Assembly: GCF_039539445.1 (NCBI RefSeq)
Contig: NZ_BAABDD010000003.1
Location: 62,001-126,000 of the forward strand
Direction of reading: 5' to 3'
Length of the DNA stretch: 64,000 nucleotides
Source of the DNA: Salinactinospora qingdaonensis
Lineage (GTDB): Bacteria > Actinomycetota > Actinomycetes > Streptosporangiales > Streptosporangiaceae
The position numbers and the translations under genes were made by a program. Below, in pieces: positions 43,601 to 50,463 of this stretch (positions are counted from its first letter, which is position 1; the number at the start of each line of letters is the position of its first letter). The notes beneath the pieces are model-generated. The model ran no database searches. It was not told where the DNA came from and saw nothing but the letters and a program-made list of their open reading frames with translations.

Positions 43601-45065
43601 GGCGCAGCGGCCATTCCACATCGACGTGTCCACCATGGGGCACCTGCACATCATCGGTTCGGCGCGCAGCGGGCGCTCGCAGGCACTGCGGACCGTCGCC
43701 GGTTCGCTAGCGCTGGGCCACACCGCCGCCGACCTGCACATGTACGGGATCGACTGCGGTAACGGGGCACTGCTGCCGGTGGCCGACCTGCCGCACTGCG
43801 GCGCGGTCGTGACCCGCATGCAAGAGGAGCGGGTGATCCGGCTGCTGGCGCTGCTCAGCGACGAGCTGGAGAAGCGCCAGCGCCTGCTGGCCGACCACGG
43901 CTGTGCCGACATCGGGGAGCTGCGTGACGCACTGCCCGGCGAGCAGCGCCCGTCCCACATCGTCGTCCTGCTTGACCGGTGGGAAGCCTTCGAGCAGGTC
44001 TTCCAGAGCTACAACCACGGGGCGCTCATCGAGGACGTGGTGACGCTGCTGCGCGACGGCGCCGGAGCGGGGATTCACATGTTCATGTCCGGTGACCGCA
44101 CGCTGGCGCGCAGCCGCTACGCCATGACCACCGAGGACCGGCTGGCATTGCGCTTCAACGACCGTGGCGACTACAGCCAGGTGGGGCTGACCGGACGCAA
44201 GCTGCCCGAGGACATCCCTGAGGGCCGCGCCTTCCGCACCAGCGACGCCGCGGAACTCCAGCTCGCGCTGCTCAGCAGCGCCACCAGCGGGGCCGCGCAA
44301 GCCGGCGAGTTGGGGCGCATCGCCGAGTTCCTCAGCCGCCAGCCGGCCCCCGCGCCGCAGCAGCGGCCGTTCCGCGTGGACGTGCTGCCCGACCAGCTCA
44401 ACTACGAGCAGGCCGACTCCTACCGCAGCGGACCGCAGCGCCCCCTGTGGGCGCTGGTGGGTGTGGGCGGCAACGAGCTGACCGCCTTCGGTGCCGACCT
44501 GGCGCGCACGCCGACGTTCCTCATCGGCGGGCCGCCGCGGTCGGGACGTTCCAGCCTGCTGTTGAACATGTCGAGGTCGCTGATCGCCGGCGGCAGCCAA
44601 CTGGTGCTGATCATGCCGCGCTCCTCGACGCTGGCGGAGCTGAAGGACGACCCGGGCGTGGGCGCCGTCATCGAGAGCGCGAACCCGCTGCTGAGCGATT
44701 TCCGCGACGCGGTCACCAAGCTTGACGCCGACACGGGGGTGATCGTGGTCGACGACGCGGAACTGCTGCTCAACAGCGACCTCGGCAACGAGTTCTCCCG
44801 CGTCGCCAAGGGGCTGGTCGGGGAAGGGTGGGCCATCATGGCCGCGGGCACCACCGATGCGCTGCAGGGTGGCTTCTCCGGCTGGCACGTCAACCTCAAA
44901 CGCAACCGGATGGGGGTGCTGCTGTCGCCGCAAAGCTCCGCTGACGGTGAGCTGTTGGGGCTGCGCCTGCCCAAGGGGGTGGCCAGCAGCCGGCTGGTCA
45001 TGGGCAAGGGCTACCTGCACCTCGCCGACGGGCAGTTGCGCCAGGTCAAGATCCCAATGCCTTGA
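40671..45065 (+). CDS. eccC: type VII secretion FtsK/SpoIIIE ATPase EccC/EssC-like with N-terminal ubiquitin-like and FHA-like domains
   Basis: The 1464-residue motor energises type VII export. Residues 1-88 resemble a YukD/EsaB-like beta-grasp domain (MRLIFTATAPQPVPGAAEPL; LYVGDRQINGNKSLTEAGL). Residues about 100-185 resemble an FHA domain (EIRVVSGPSCGFVHRLDPGD). Two membrane segments lie at about 240-285. The first ATPase domain has intact Walker A GTTGSGKSELL (about residue 655) and Walker B LLLVIDEFASM (about 765). The second and third have degenerate P-loops (GSARSGRSQ, GPPRSGRSS, Arg for Lys), as in known EccC. Start is GTG. No EccB, EccD, EccE or MycP gene is in the window, so the pore components must be elsewhere or differ. 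Confidence 0.92.
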   Translation: MRLIFTATAPQPVPGAAEPLPGPTTDLLVEADPSASVKQLAMAIAPSLGLPPTFDGWAPRLYVGDRQINGNKSLTEAGLRDGSIVSVGTLEPTRLGEPTAAAEIRVVSGPSCGFVHRLDPGDYTIGDVVAAKVPVPSSGMSVRVRVDVTGNVTFLGVDGDDITVEAEPAEAGTAWEPGQQLSLADSLLEAHPTSRPDAAVLNSPDGTGLDYNRPPRLHPAPTRTNFRLPAPPQPPDRPLVQLLVMIMLPLLMAIGSALVLQRMHYLLIGLLAPISVLGMQLMQRRTSKARYERELKEYNEKVERITADAKDALAAEQRARRESCPDPATALLLATGPRARLWERRRTDEDFTLLRVGTGAVPSKVVLNDPTKDDHRKEVTWHLRDVPVTVSLRETGVVGVAGRGDLTDALNRWLVGQLAIMHSPTELEIYLLSLGRDEAQWAWARWLPHLRSRTPNVSLSRVGVDADSCARRIAELLSIVTARSGPQAAGAEPDSDIVVVLDGARRLRSLPGVVQLLREGPAAGVHVLCLDTEERLLPEECQAVVSVSSEEGLRLHRTKFDRVEDVRIDAPPLSWAERVSRTLAPIRDSGTAEEEGSLPRSARLLDVIGLEPPDSEVVAAHWAANGRSTLATLGAGVDGPFSVDLRRDGPHALIAGTTGSGKSELLQTLVASLAAVNRPEAMSFVLVDYKGGSAFKDCVRLPHTVGMVTDLDTHLVSRALTSLGAELRRREHLLADAGAKDIDDYIDYLERDPNLPPMPRLLLVIDEFASMARELPDFITGLVNIAQRGRSLGIHLVLATQRPAGVVTNDIRANTNLRIALRMTDQSESRDVIDSAESAQISIDTPGRAYARLGHASLLPFQSGRVGGRRVVMSTTATDPVAHPLRWSDFAAPLPVRQEEDSEASGDVEVTDLTVLVEAVQQAADQLEVRRQPSPWLPALPTAITIADLFRGSPLNQPTQGTLQPVPIGLLDQPELQAQRPFHIDVSTMGHLHIIGSARSGRSQALRTVAGSLALGHTAADLHMYGIDCGNGALLPVADLPHCGAVVTRMQEERVIRLLALLSDELEKRQRLLADHGCADIGELRDALPGEQRPSHIVVLLDRWEAFEQVFQSYNHGALIEDVVTLLRDGAGAGIHMFMSGDRTLARSRYAMTTEDRLALRFNDRGDYSQVGLTGRKLPEDIPEGRAFRTSDAAELQLALLSSATSGAAQAGELGRIAEFLSRQPAPAPQQRPFRVDVLPDQLNYEQADSYRSGPQRPLWALVGVGGNELTAFGADLARTPTFLIGGPPRSGRSSLLLNMSRSLIAGGSQLVLIMPRSSTLAELKDDPGVGAVIESANPLLSDFRDAVTKLDADTGVIVVDDAELLLNSDLGNEFSRVAKGLVGEGWAIMAAGTTDALQGGFSGWHVNLKRNRMGVLLSPQSSADGELLGLRLPKGVASSRLVMGKGYLHLADGQLRQVKIPMP

Positions 45066-45187
45066 CCGCTGCGCCGGCGGATCGGGGGACTCGCCGCGGG
45101 GATCGCCCAGCGGTGATCCCCGCGGCGACCGTGCCCCGCGCACCCCGCTCCTCGCCGCCGCTCATGGGCAGCCGGTGGACGGCGGTC

Positions 45188-45327
45188 AGGTTCTGTTTTT
45201 CGGCAAGGGCGGCGAGGGCGGGCGCACGCGGGTGGGCGCCCCCGCGGGCTGACGAGATCGCGCAGCGATCGAGACACGAGCCGACGAAGAACACCCTCGC
45301 ACTCCAGCCGTCCGAAAAACAGAACCT
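45188..45327. repeat. MITE-like/bidirectional-terminator repeat element, copy 4
   Basis: The 140-bp element has perfect 16-bp terminal inverted repeats (AGGTTCTGTTTTTCGG and its complement). The 27-bp core lies at 45254-45280 with one change. It sits between the convergent eccC and the minus-strand type VII-linked gene, whose TAG stop codon coincides with the element's edge. Confidence 0.8.
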
Positions 45328-45967
45328 AGACGTCCTCCCAGAACCGCAGGGTGGCGGTGATCGCGTCGAACAGGTCAAGGAGACCGTCGACCTCGGGCAG
45401 GTTGGGGCTGGAGCAGCTCACGAGCAGCTTGACGCGGCTGCCCGGCACGTTGACGGCGGTGTGCATGACCACCATCTGGACCGAGGCGTCCTCGGTGAGG
45501 TCGTGTTCGGCGATGCCCTGGACGCGCCCGCACACCCCGGCGCTGGGGATCTCGACGGTGAGCGTGCGCAGCCACAGGTTCTCGGAGCGCTGCTGTTCCT
45601 TGGGGTGGATGTGGTCGACCATCCGCAGCGGGTCGGCGTCCTCGCCCTGCGGCGGGTGGAAGGCGAACACGGCGACGCTGGCCAGGAACAGGCCGTCCTC
45701 GTACTCCTCGCACACCCCCGAGGCCGAGATCAGCCCCGACCGGGCGGCGTCGGTGACGAACTGGCGCGTCTGGACGAGGAGGTCGTTCATTGCCGCGCGC
45801 GCCTCGGGGCTGCCGTCGAAGGAGTCGTTGAGTTCGGCGCGGCGTTGGGCGAGCGTGTCGCCGGTGAGGTCGAAGCTCGTCCACCCTTCGGGGATGAGCA
45901 TGTTGAAGCCGACCTCGACCAGCGGCGCGGCAACGTCCTCCTCGAACTGGTAGGAGCCCGGCGGCAT
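45326..45967 (-). CDS. type VII-linked conserved protein, paralog A
   Basis: I recognise no named family in this 213-residue soluble protein. It is a clear paralog of the gene ending at 46759. Shared segments are GVCEEYEDGLFLASVAVFAF, LWLRTLTVEIPSAGVCGRV and LLDLFDAITATLRFW. The alternating strands and the closing LDLFDAI-TATLRF resemble PsbP/Mog1-like folds such as mycobacterial LpqN, which is a fold guess only. Conserved cysteines occur in GVC, GVCGRV and SCSSPN. It starts with GAGGCGAT before ATG and follows the WXG100-like gene by 42 nt, so it is likely to form a module with it. Confidence 0.75.
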   Translation of the reverse strand: MPPGSYQFEEDVAAPLVEVGFNMLIPEGWTSFDLTGDTLAQRRAELNDSFDGSPEARAAMNDLLVQTRQFVTDAARSGLISASGVCEEYEDGLFLASVAVFAFHPPQGEDADPLRMVDHIHPKEQQRSENLWLRTLTVEIPSAGVCGRVQGIAEHDLTEDASVQMVVMHTAVNVPGSRVKLLVSCSSPNLPEVDGLLDLFDAITATLRFWEDV

Positions 45968-46009
45968 ATCGCCTCGCTTTCGCTGGTTGCGGGAGTGGCG
46001 TGACTGGGT

Positions 46010-46336
46010 TTAGCCGGCCTGGCCGGGACGTCCACCCGAGCCGCCCTGCGAGCCGTCTCCTTGCAGTTGGGAGGCGAGATCGTCTTCGAGCTTCTCGAAG
46101 GAGTCAAGGATGGTGGTGATGCCGTCGCGCACGGCCTCGATATTGCGCTGAAGCTGGTCCTGGCCATCGCCCCAGGCGTCGTCGAACTCCTCGGCGGCCT
46201 CCTGGAATCTGGGAGGGCCGACGGTGCACGCCGCCGGGGAGTCCGGGTAGTCGTCGACCTCGTCGAGAATGTCGTGGATCTCGTTGAGTTCCGACTTCAG
46301 CGAGGCGAGTTCGTCGGCGGGGATCGTGATTTTCAC
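46010..46336 (-). CDS. WXG100-like helical protein
   Basis: The 108-residue protein has two long helices (ADELASLKSELNEIHDILDE; NIEAVRDGITTILDSFEKLE) joined by a region with AEEFDDAWGDGQDQL, where WGDG takes the WxG position. A Gly/Gln-rich tail follows. It belongs with Esx/WXG100 proteins by length and pattern. The start is GTG with AGGAGGAG, overlapping the end of a small upstream frame as GTGA. It lies between the two paralogous 200-residue genes on the same strand. Confidence 0.8.
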   Translation of the reverse strand: MKITIPADELASLKSELNEIHDILDEVDDYPDSPAACTVGPPRFQEAAEEFDDAWGDGQDQLQRNIEAVRDGITTILDSFEKLEDDLASQLQGDGSQGGSGGRPGQAG

Positions 46337-46536
46337 GGCGCTCCTCCTGGCTCGTGGGGCTCGGGCGGCCGGTGGCGGCGCTGGGGTTGATGGTCTCGGG
46401 CAGCGAGATCGACGGGGCAGGCCGCCAAGACCGCCTCGCCCGTGCTCTCGTCGCGGCCGACGAGGAGCAGCGGCGAGAATCGGCGGCGACCGAGACAGCG
46501 CTGGCGTCGAGGATCAGCTCCCCCGCAGAGACGCAT
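46333..46536 (-). CDS. possible small protein upstream of the WXG100-like gene
   Basis: This 67-codon frame ends in TGA overlapping the GTG of the WXG100-like gene, which hints at coupling. Its translation (FSPLLLVGRDESTGEAVLAA, CPVDLAARDHQ) looks partly protein-like and third-position GC is high, but it has no family match I know and its tail is low-complexity Arg/His/Pro. The remaining 220 nt up to the next gene show nothing. Confidence 0.35.
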   Translation of the reverse strand: MRLCGGADPRRQRCLGRRRFSPLLLVGRDESTGEAVLAACPVDLAARDHQPQRRHRPPEPHEPGGAP

Positions 46537-46758
46537 GACCGGCTTTCCGGCGGGGTCAGGGAAGGGTGCATGCGCGTCGGGTCGCGGGAGGCTCCGGGAA
46601 CAGGGGATGCTGTGCCGCTCCGCACGAGGCGGCGGGCGGAAGCGACCCGCAGTGATTTTACCAGCCGGATACGCGACGGGGCCGACGAACGGTACGAATC
46701 TGGACAGTCGGGGCCGTGGGTGCCACGCTGCCGGCCGCTGGAGTGAGCGCCGGCTCGT

Positions 46759-47382
46759 TCAGCGGCGCCGGAAGCGCACGGTCGCCGTGATCGCGTCGAA
46801 GAGGTCGAGCACGGCGTCGACCTGCTCGATGTTGGGACTCGTGCAACTGACGAGCAGCCGCTTGCCGCTGTTGGGCACCGGTACGGCGGTGTGGGTGACG
46901 ACGGCGCGCAGCGCTACGTCGTCGGTCTCCCGGTGCTCAGCGACACCGATGACGCGCCCACACGGTCCGATCTCGGGAAGCTCGGCGAGCATCGTGCGCA
47001 GCCACGTCTGTCCCGGGGTCTGGTGCTCGGGCGGGTGCAGGTGGCCCACCATGTCCAGGGGATCAAGGTGCCGGCCAGGGGGCACGGCGCAAGAGAATAC
47101 GGTCACGTTGGCCATGAAGTAGCCGTCCTCGTAGCGGTCGCACACCCCGGCAGCCGCGATCAGCCCGGCGGACGTGGCGCGGTCGAGGGTGTGGCCGGCG
47201 GTGGTGAACACCTCGCTGGCCGCCTGCTGGCGGTCGGGATCGTCGGCGAGGTGACGCAGCGTCTCTTCGCGACGGGCGGCGAGGCCGTCGGACGACAGGT
47301 CGAACTCGCTCCAGCCTTCGGGAACCCGGAAGTCAAAACCGATCTCGCCGGCCTCGTCGACGGCGTCATCGAAGATGTACAT
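46759..47382 (-). CDS. type VII-linked conserved protein, paralog B
   Basis: This 207-residue protein is the second member of the pair. It shares GVCDRYEDGYFMANVTVFSC, WLRTMLAELPEIGPCGRVIG, VVTHTAVPVPNSGKRLLVSC and LDLFDAITATVRF with paralog A, while the N-terminal 60 residues are more diverged (IGFDFRVPEGWSEFDLSSDG). There is no signal peptide or membrane segment. Duplication on both sides of a WXG100-like gene suggests two versions of one chaperone or effector-associated role. The ATG precedes IFDDAVDE; an upstream open extension lacks a ribosome site. Confidence 0.75.
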   Translation of the reverse strand: MYIFDDAVDEAGEIGFDFRVPEGWSEFDLSSDGLAARREETLRHLADDPDRQQAASEVFTTAGHTLDRATSAGLIAAAGVCDRYEDGYFMANVTVFSCAVPPGRHLDPLDMVGHLHPPEHQTPGQTWLRTMLAELPEIGPCGRVIGVAEHRETDDVALRAVVTHTAVPVPNSGKRLLVSCTSPNIEQVDAVLDLFDAITATVRFRRR

Positions 47383-47540
47383 GGCCGCGACCCTATCCTC
47401 GCTCCCTCCAAGCGTTTTCGCAGTCCGAAACGGCGACGCCGCAGAGGGGCCGCGCCCGGAGACGGTCGCGCACAAGGACGGCGAGCCGATCGACGCTCTC
47501 GAATGCGGGGCGGCCCCAGAAGGTGTGAGGGGCGAGCGGA

Positions 47541-48089
47541 TCATCCCCCGGTCAGCGGCGAGGTGGAGCCCGCTGCGCATTCGCTGTCACCGCAGTTGAC
47601 GACGAGCAGGGGCTCGAAGTCCTGCGAGGTGACGATGATGCGGTAGGTGGCGTAGGTGCCCGCGGCGGTGGGGCGTGAGGTGGTCAGCGGGCCGTAGTCG
47701 TAGACCTCGGCTCCCCCGGTCGAACCACCGGAGAGTTGGACCACATCGAGAATCCGGCCGTCTGCGCTCCTGGTCGACTTGACGACATCCACCCACACCG
47801 TTGTCGCCGGGGATCGCAGCGTACCGTCGATGGAGGTCTTGTCAGCCCCGCGTTCCAACGCTCCAGAGAGGGTGACGCCCCCACCGCTGGTCTCGTATTC
47901 GAACGGCGCCGGAGCCGACGGCGAGGCGACCGAAGGAGAGGGGCTAGGGCTACTGGGGCTAGGGGTGGGCTCGGCGCCGGCGGGAGAGGCGGCAAAGCAG
48001 GTGCAGCCCACAATCAGGGCCGTGGCGCCGACAAGGGGTTGAGGAATGGATCGCAAGACAGCACCTGAGACGTGGGGGAGCCGTTCCAT
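47541..48089 (-). CDS. secreted small protein of the type VII region
   Basis: The 182-residue protein has a signal peptide (PLVGATALIVGCTCFAASPAGA), a Pro/Ser linker, and a beta-rich domain with FEYETSGGGVTLSGALERGA, DVVQLSGGSTGGAEVYDYG and YRIIVTSQDFEPLLVVNCGD. No family is recognised. A C-terminal cysteine pair (NCGDSECAAG) could form a disulfide outside the cell. It is the outermost gene of the minus-strand type VII-associated cluster. The start ATG directly before ERLPHVSG has no clear ribosome site. Confidence 0.7.
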   Translation of the reverse strand: MERLPHVSGAVLRSIPQPLVGATALIVGCTCFAASPAGAEPTPSPSSPSPSPSVASPSAPAPFEYETSGGGVTLSGALERGADKTSIDGTLRSPATTVWVDVVKSTRSADGRILDVVQLSGGSTGGAEVYDYGPLTTSRPTAAGTYATYRIIVTSQDFEPLLVVNCGDSECAAGSTSPLTGG

Positions 48090-48570
48090 CAGGCGAAAAA
48101 CGCAGCCAGACCACAACGCCGCGGGGCAGCGGTGGTTTCCCGAGCCACACGCAACCTGGGCGGGGAAAGCGTTTCCGCCGCGTTGAATATAGAACGCGGC
48201 AGAGACAACTGTAACCGCGGGGGCGGAACGGTCGTGGGCGTTTGTCTGGTTTCGGCCATATCGCCGCTCGTCGGCACTCTGTGGGGAGCAGCCGGCTTTG
48301 GCTAGGACGTTTGTGCCGGGCGGCCCCGGCCAGCCGGAAACCACCCCACCCCGTGGTCACGCTCGGCCGAACCGACTAGGAGTGTCTCGATGCCGCCGCC
48401 TCGTGGCGGAAAGGCCCGGCCCCGAACCGCGTCGGACGGTGGCTCAAGAGAGATCACCAGCACCCCAACGAGTGCGCGTGCGGCTACACCGGGTGCACTG
48501 ACCTGCACCGAGCCCCCAACATCCCCCCAACCCAAGAACAGTTTAAGAGTTACATTTATCCTCATAGATT
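48090..48570. other. 481-bp divergent intergenic region
   Basis: The gap lies between the secreted protein gene and mutA. I see no gene with a ribosome site. The last 60 bp before mutA are AT-rich (AACAGTTTAAGAGTTACATT) and probably hold the mut operon promoter. Confidence 0.45.
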
Positions 48571-50463
48571 ATGAGGCCACCGGACAGGGAAACCGCAGTT
48601 GAGAGCGGCGCGCCGGCCCAGCGAGAGCAGTGGCGCGGCCTGATAGCTGATGTACTGCGCAAAAGCGGGATCGAGGTCCCCCACGACGATCCGGCTCCCG
48701 AGGAGCGACTGTCGTCGACCACCTATGACGGAATCACCATCCGTCCCCTCTACACTGCCGAGGACGAGACCGCCGATCCCGGTTTCCCGGGGGTGGCGCC
48801 GTTCCTGCGGGGCGGCCGGCCCCACGGCGCGACCGACAGCGGCTGGGACGTGCGCCAGCGCCACACCGACCCGGACCCCGAGGCCACCCGGGACGCGATC
48901 GCCGCTGACCTTAACAACGGCGTCACCTCTATCTGGCTGAGCGCGGGCGACACCGGGGTCCCTGTGAACAGCATCGGCGACGTACTCGCCGACGTAAGCA
49001 TGGACCTGGCTCCTGTCGTGCTCGACGCGGGCGATCAGACCCCGGCGGCAGTCGAGGAGCTGCTGCGCGCGCACTCCGCCAGCGAGACCCCCACCACCAC
49101 GGTGTCCGGCAACGTGGGGTTTGACCCGCTGAGCGTGGCGGCGCGCAGCGGCGAGCCCGCGGCGGTGGACAGCGCGGCGCGCGACGCGGTGGGCTACGCC
49201 GGCCGGCTTGCGGGCATGCGGCTGATGGTGGCCGACGCGACCCCCTACCACGAGGCCGGGGGCTCCGACGCTCAAGAGTTGGGGGCCTCGATGGCCTCCG
49301 GTGTGGCCTACCTGCGCGCGCTCACCGACGCCGGGCTGGGCCTGTCCGAAGCGGCGCGGAAACTGGAGTTTCGGTACGCGGCCAACGCCGACCAGTTCGC
49401 CACCATCGCCAAGCTGCGGGCCGCACGGGCCATGTGGGCGCGGGTGCTTGAGGTGTGCGGGCTGGCCGCGAGCGAGCGCGCCATGGTGCAGCACGTGGTG
49501 ACCTCCCCGGCGATGATGACGCGGCGCGACCCCTACGTGAATATGCCGCGCGTGACGGTGGCGTGCTTCGCGGCCGGCGTGGGCGGGGCCGATGCGGTAA
49601 CGGCGCTGCCCTTCGACGAGGCAGTGGGGCTGCCCGATGGGTTCGCGCGGCGCATCGCGCGCAACACGCAGTCGCTGCTGCTGGAGGAGTCGCACCTGGG
49701 GCAGGTGATCGACCCGGCGGGCGGCTCCTTCTACGTGGAGGAGCTGACCCGCGAGCTCTACGCTGCCGGATGGGCGTTCTTCCAGGAGATCGAGGGCGCC
49801 GGCGGCATGGCCGAGGCGCTGGCGTCGGGACTGGTGGCCGAGCGGGTCGACGCGGTGTGGCAGCGGCGCCGCGACCGGATCGCGCACCGGCTGGACCCGC
49901 TGACGGGGGTGAGCGAGTACCCCGACCTATCCGAGCCCACGCTGGAGCGCTGGCCGGCGCCGGCACCGGCCCGGCCCCGCTCGGCGGTGGCGCTGCCTCG
50001 GCACCGCTACGCCGAGGATTTCGAAACGCTACGGGACCGTTCGGACGCACACCTGGCCGAAACCGGGCACCGTCCCAAAGTGTTCCTGGCGACGCTGGGG
50101 CCGGTGGCGGCACACACGGCCCGCGCGACGTTCGCGGCGAACCTGTTCCAAGCTGGCGGGATCGAACCGGTGAGCGCGGGTGCCACGGCAAAGCCGGAGG
50201 AGGTCGCGGCGCTGTTTCGCGACAGCGGCGCGCGGGTGGCGTGCCTGTGCTCCAGCGACAAGGTCTATGTGGAGCAGGCCGGGCCGACGGTGGCTGCGCT
50301 GCGCGCCGCGGGAGCACGGCGGGTGCTGCTGGCGGGTAAGCCACCGGCCGGGGACGGCGCTGCCGAAGGCGACGAGACGGCGGCTGTGGACGGCTATGTC
50401 TTCACCGGTTGCGACGCGCGTAGTTTGCTGGAAGAGCTAAACGACTGCCTGGGGGTGGCGTGA
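48571..50463 (+). CDS. mutA: methylmalonyl-CoA mutase, small (beta) subunit
   Basis: The 630-residue subunit forms the inactive partner in the heterodimeric mutase that interconverts methylmalonyl-CoA and succinyl-CoA. The TIM-barrel part includes TTYDGITIRPLYTAEDE and VIDPAGGSFYVEELT. The C-terminal B12-fold domain (HRPKVFLATLGPVAAHTARA) lacks the cobalamin-ligating His of DxHxxG, as expected for MutA. Its stop overlaps mutB. The ATG has no clear ribosome site and lies close behind an AT-rich promoter region. Confidence 0.95.
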   Translation: MRPPDRETAVESGAPAQREQWRGLIADVLRKSGIEVPHDDPAPEERLSSTTYDGITIRPLYTAEDETADPGFPGVAPFLRGGRPHGATDSGWDVRQRHTDPDPEATRDAIAADLNNGVTSIWLSAGDTGVPVNSIGDVLADVSMDLAPVVLDAGDQTPAAVEELLRAHSASETPTTTVSGNVGFDPLSVAARSGEPAAVDSAARDAVGYAGRLAGMRLMVADATPYHEAGGSDAQELGASMASGVAYLRALTDAGLGLSEAARKLEFRYAANADQFATIAKLRAARAMWARVLEVCGLAASERAMVQHVVTSPAMMTRRDPYVNMPRVTVACFAAGVGGADAVTALPFDEAVGLPDGFARRIARNTQSLLLEESHLGQVIDPAGGSFYVEELTRELYAAGWAFFQEIEGAGGMAEALASGLVAERVDAVWQRRRDRIAHRLDPLTGVSEYPDLSEPTLERWPAPAPARPRSAVALPRHRYAEDFETLRDRSDAHLAETGHRPKVFLATLGPVAAHTARATFAANLFQAGGIEPVSAGATAKPEEVAALFRDSGARVACLCSSDKVYVEQAGPTVAALRAAGARRVLLAGKPPAGDGAAEGDETAAVDGYVFTGCDARSLLEELNDCLGVA

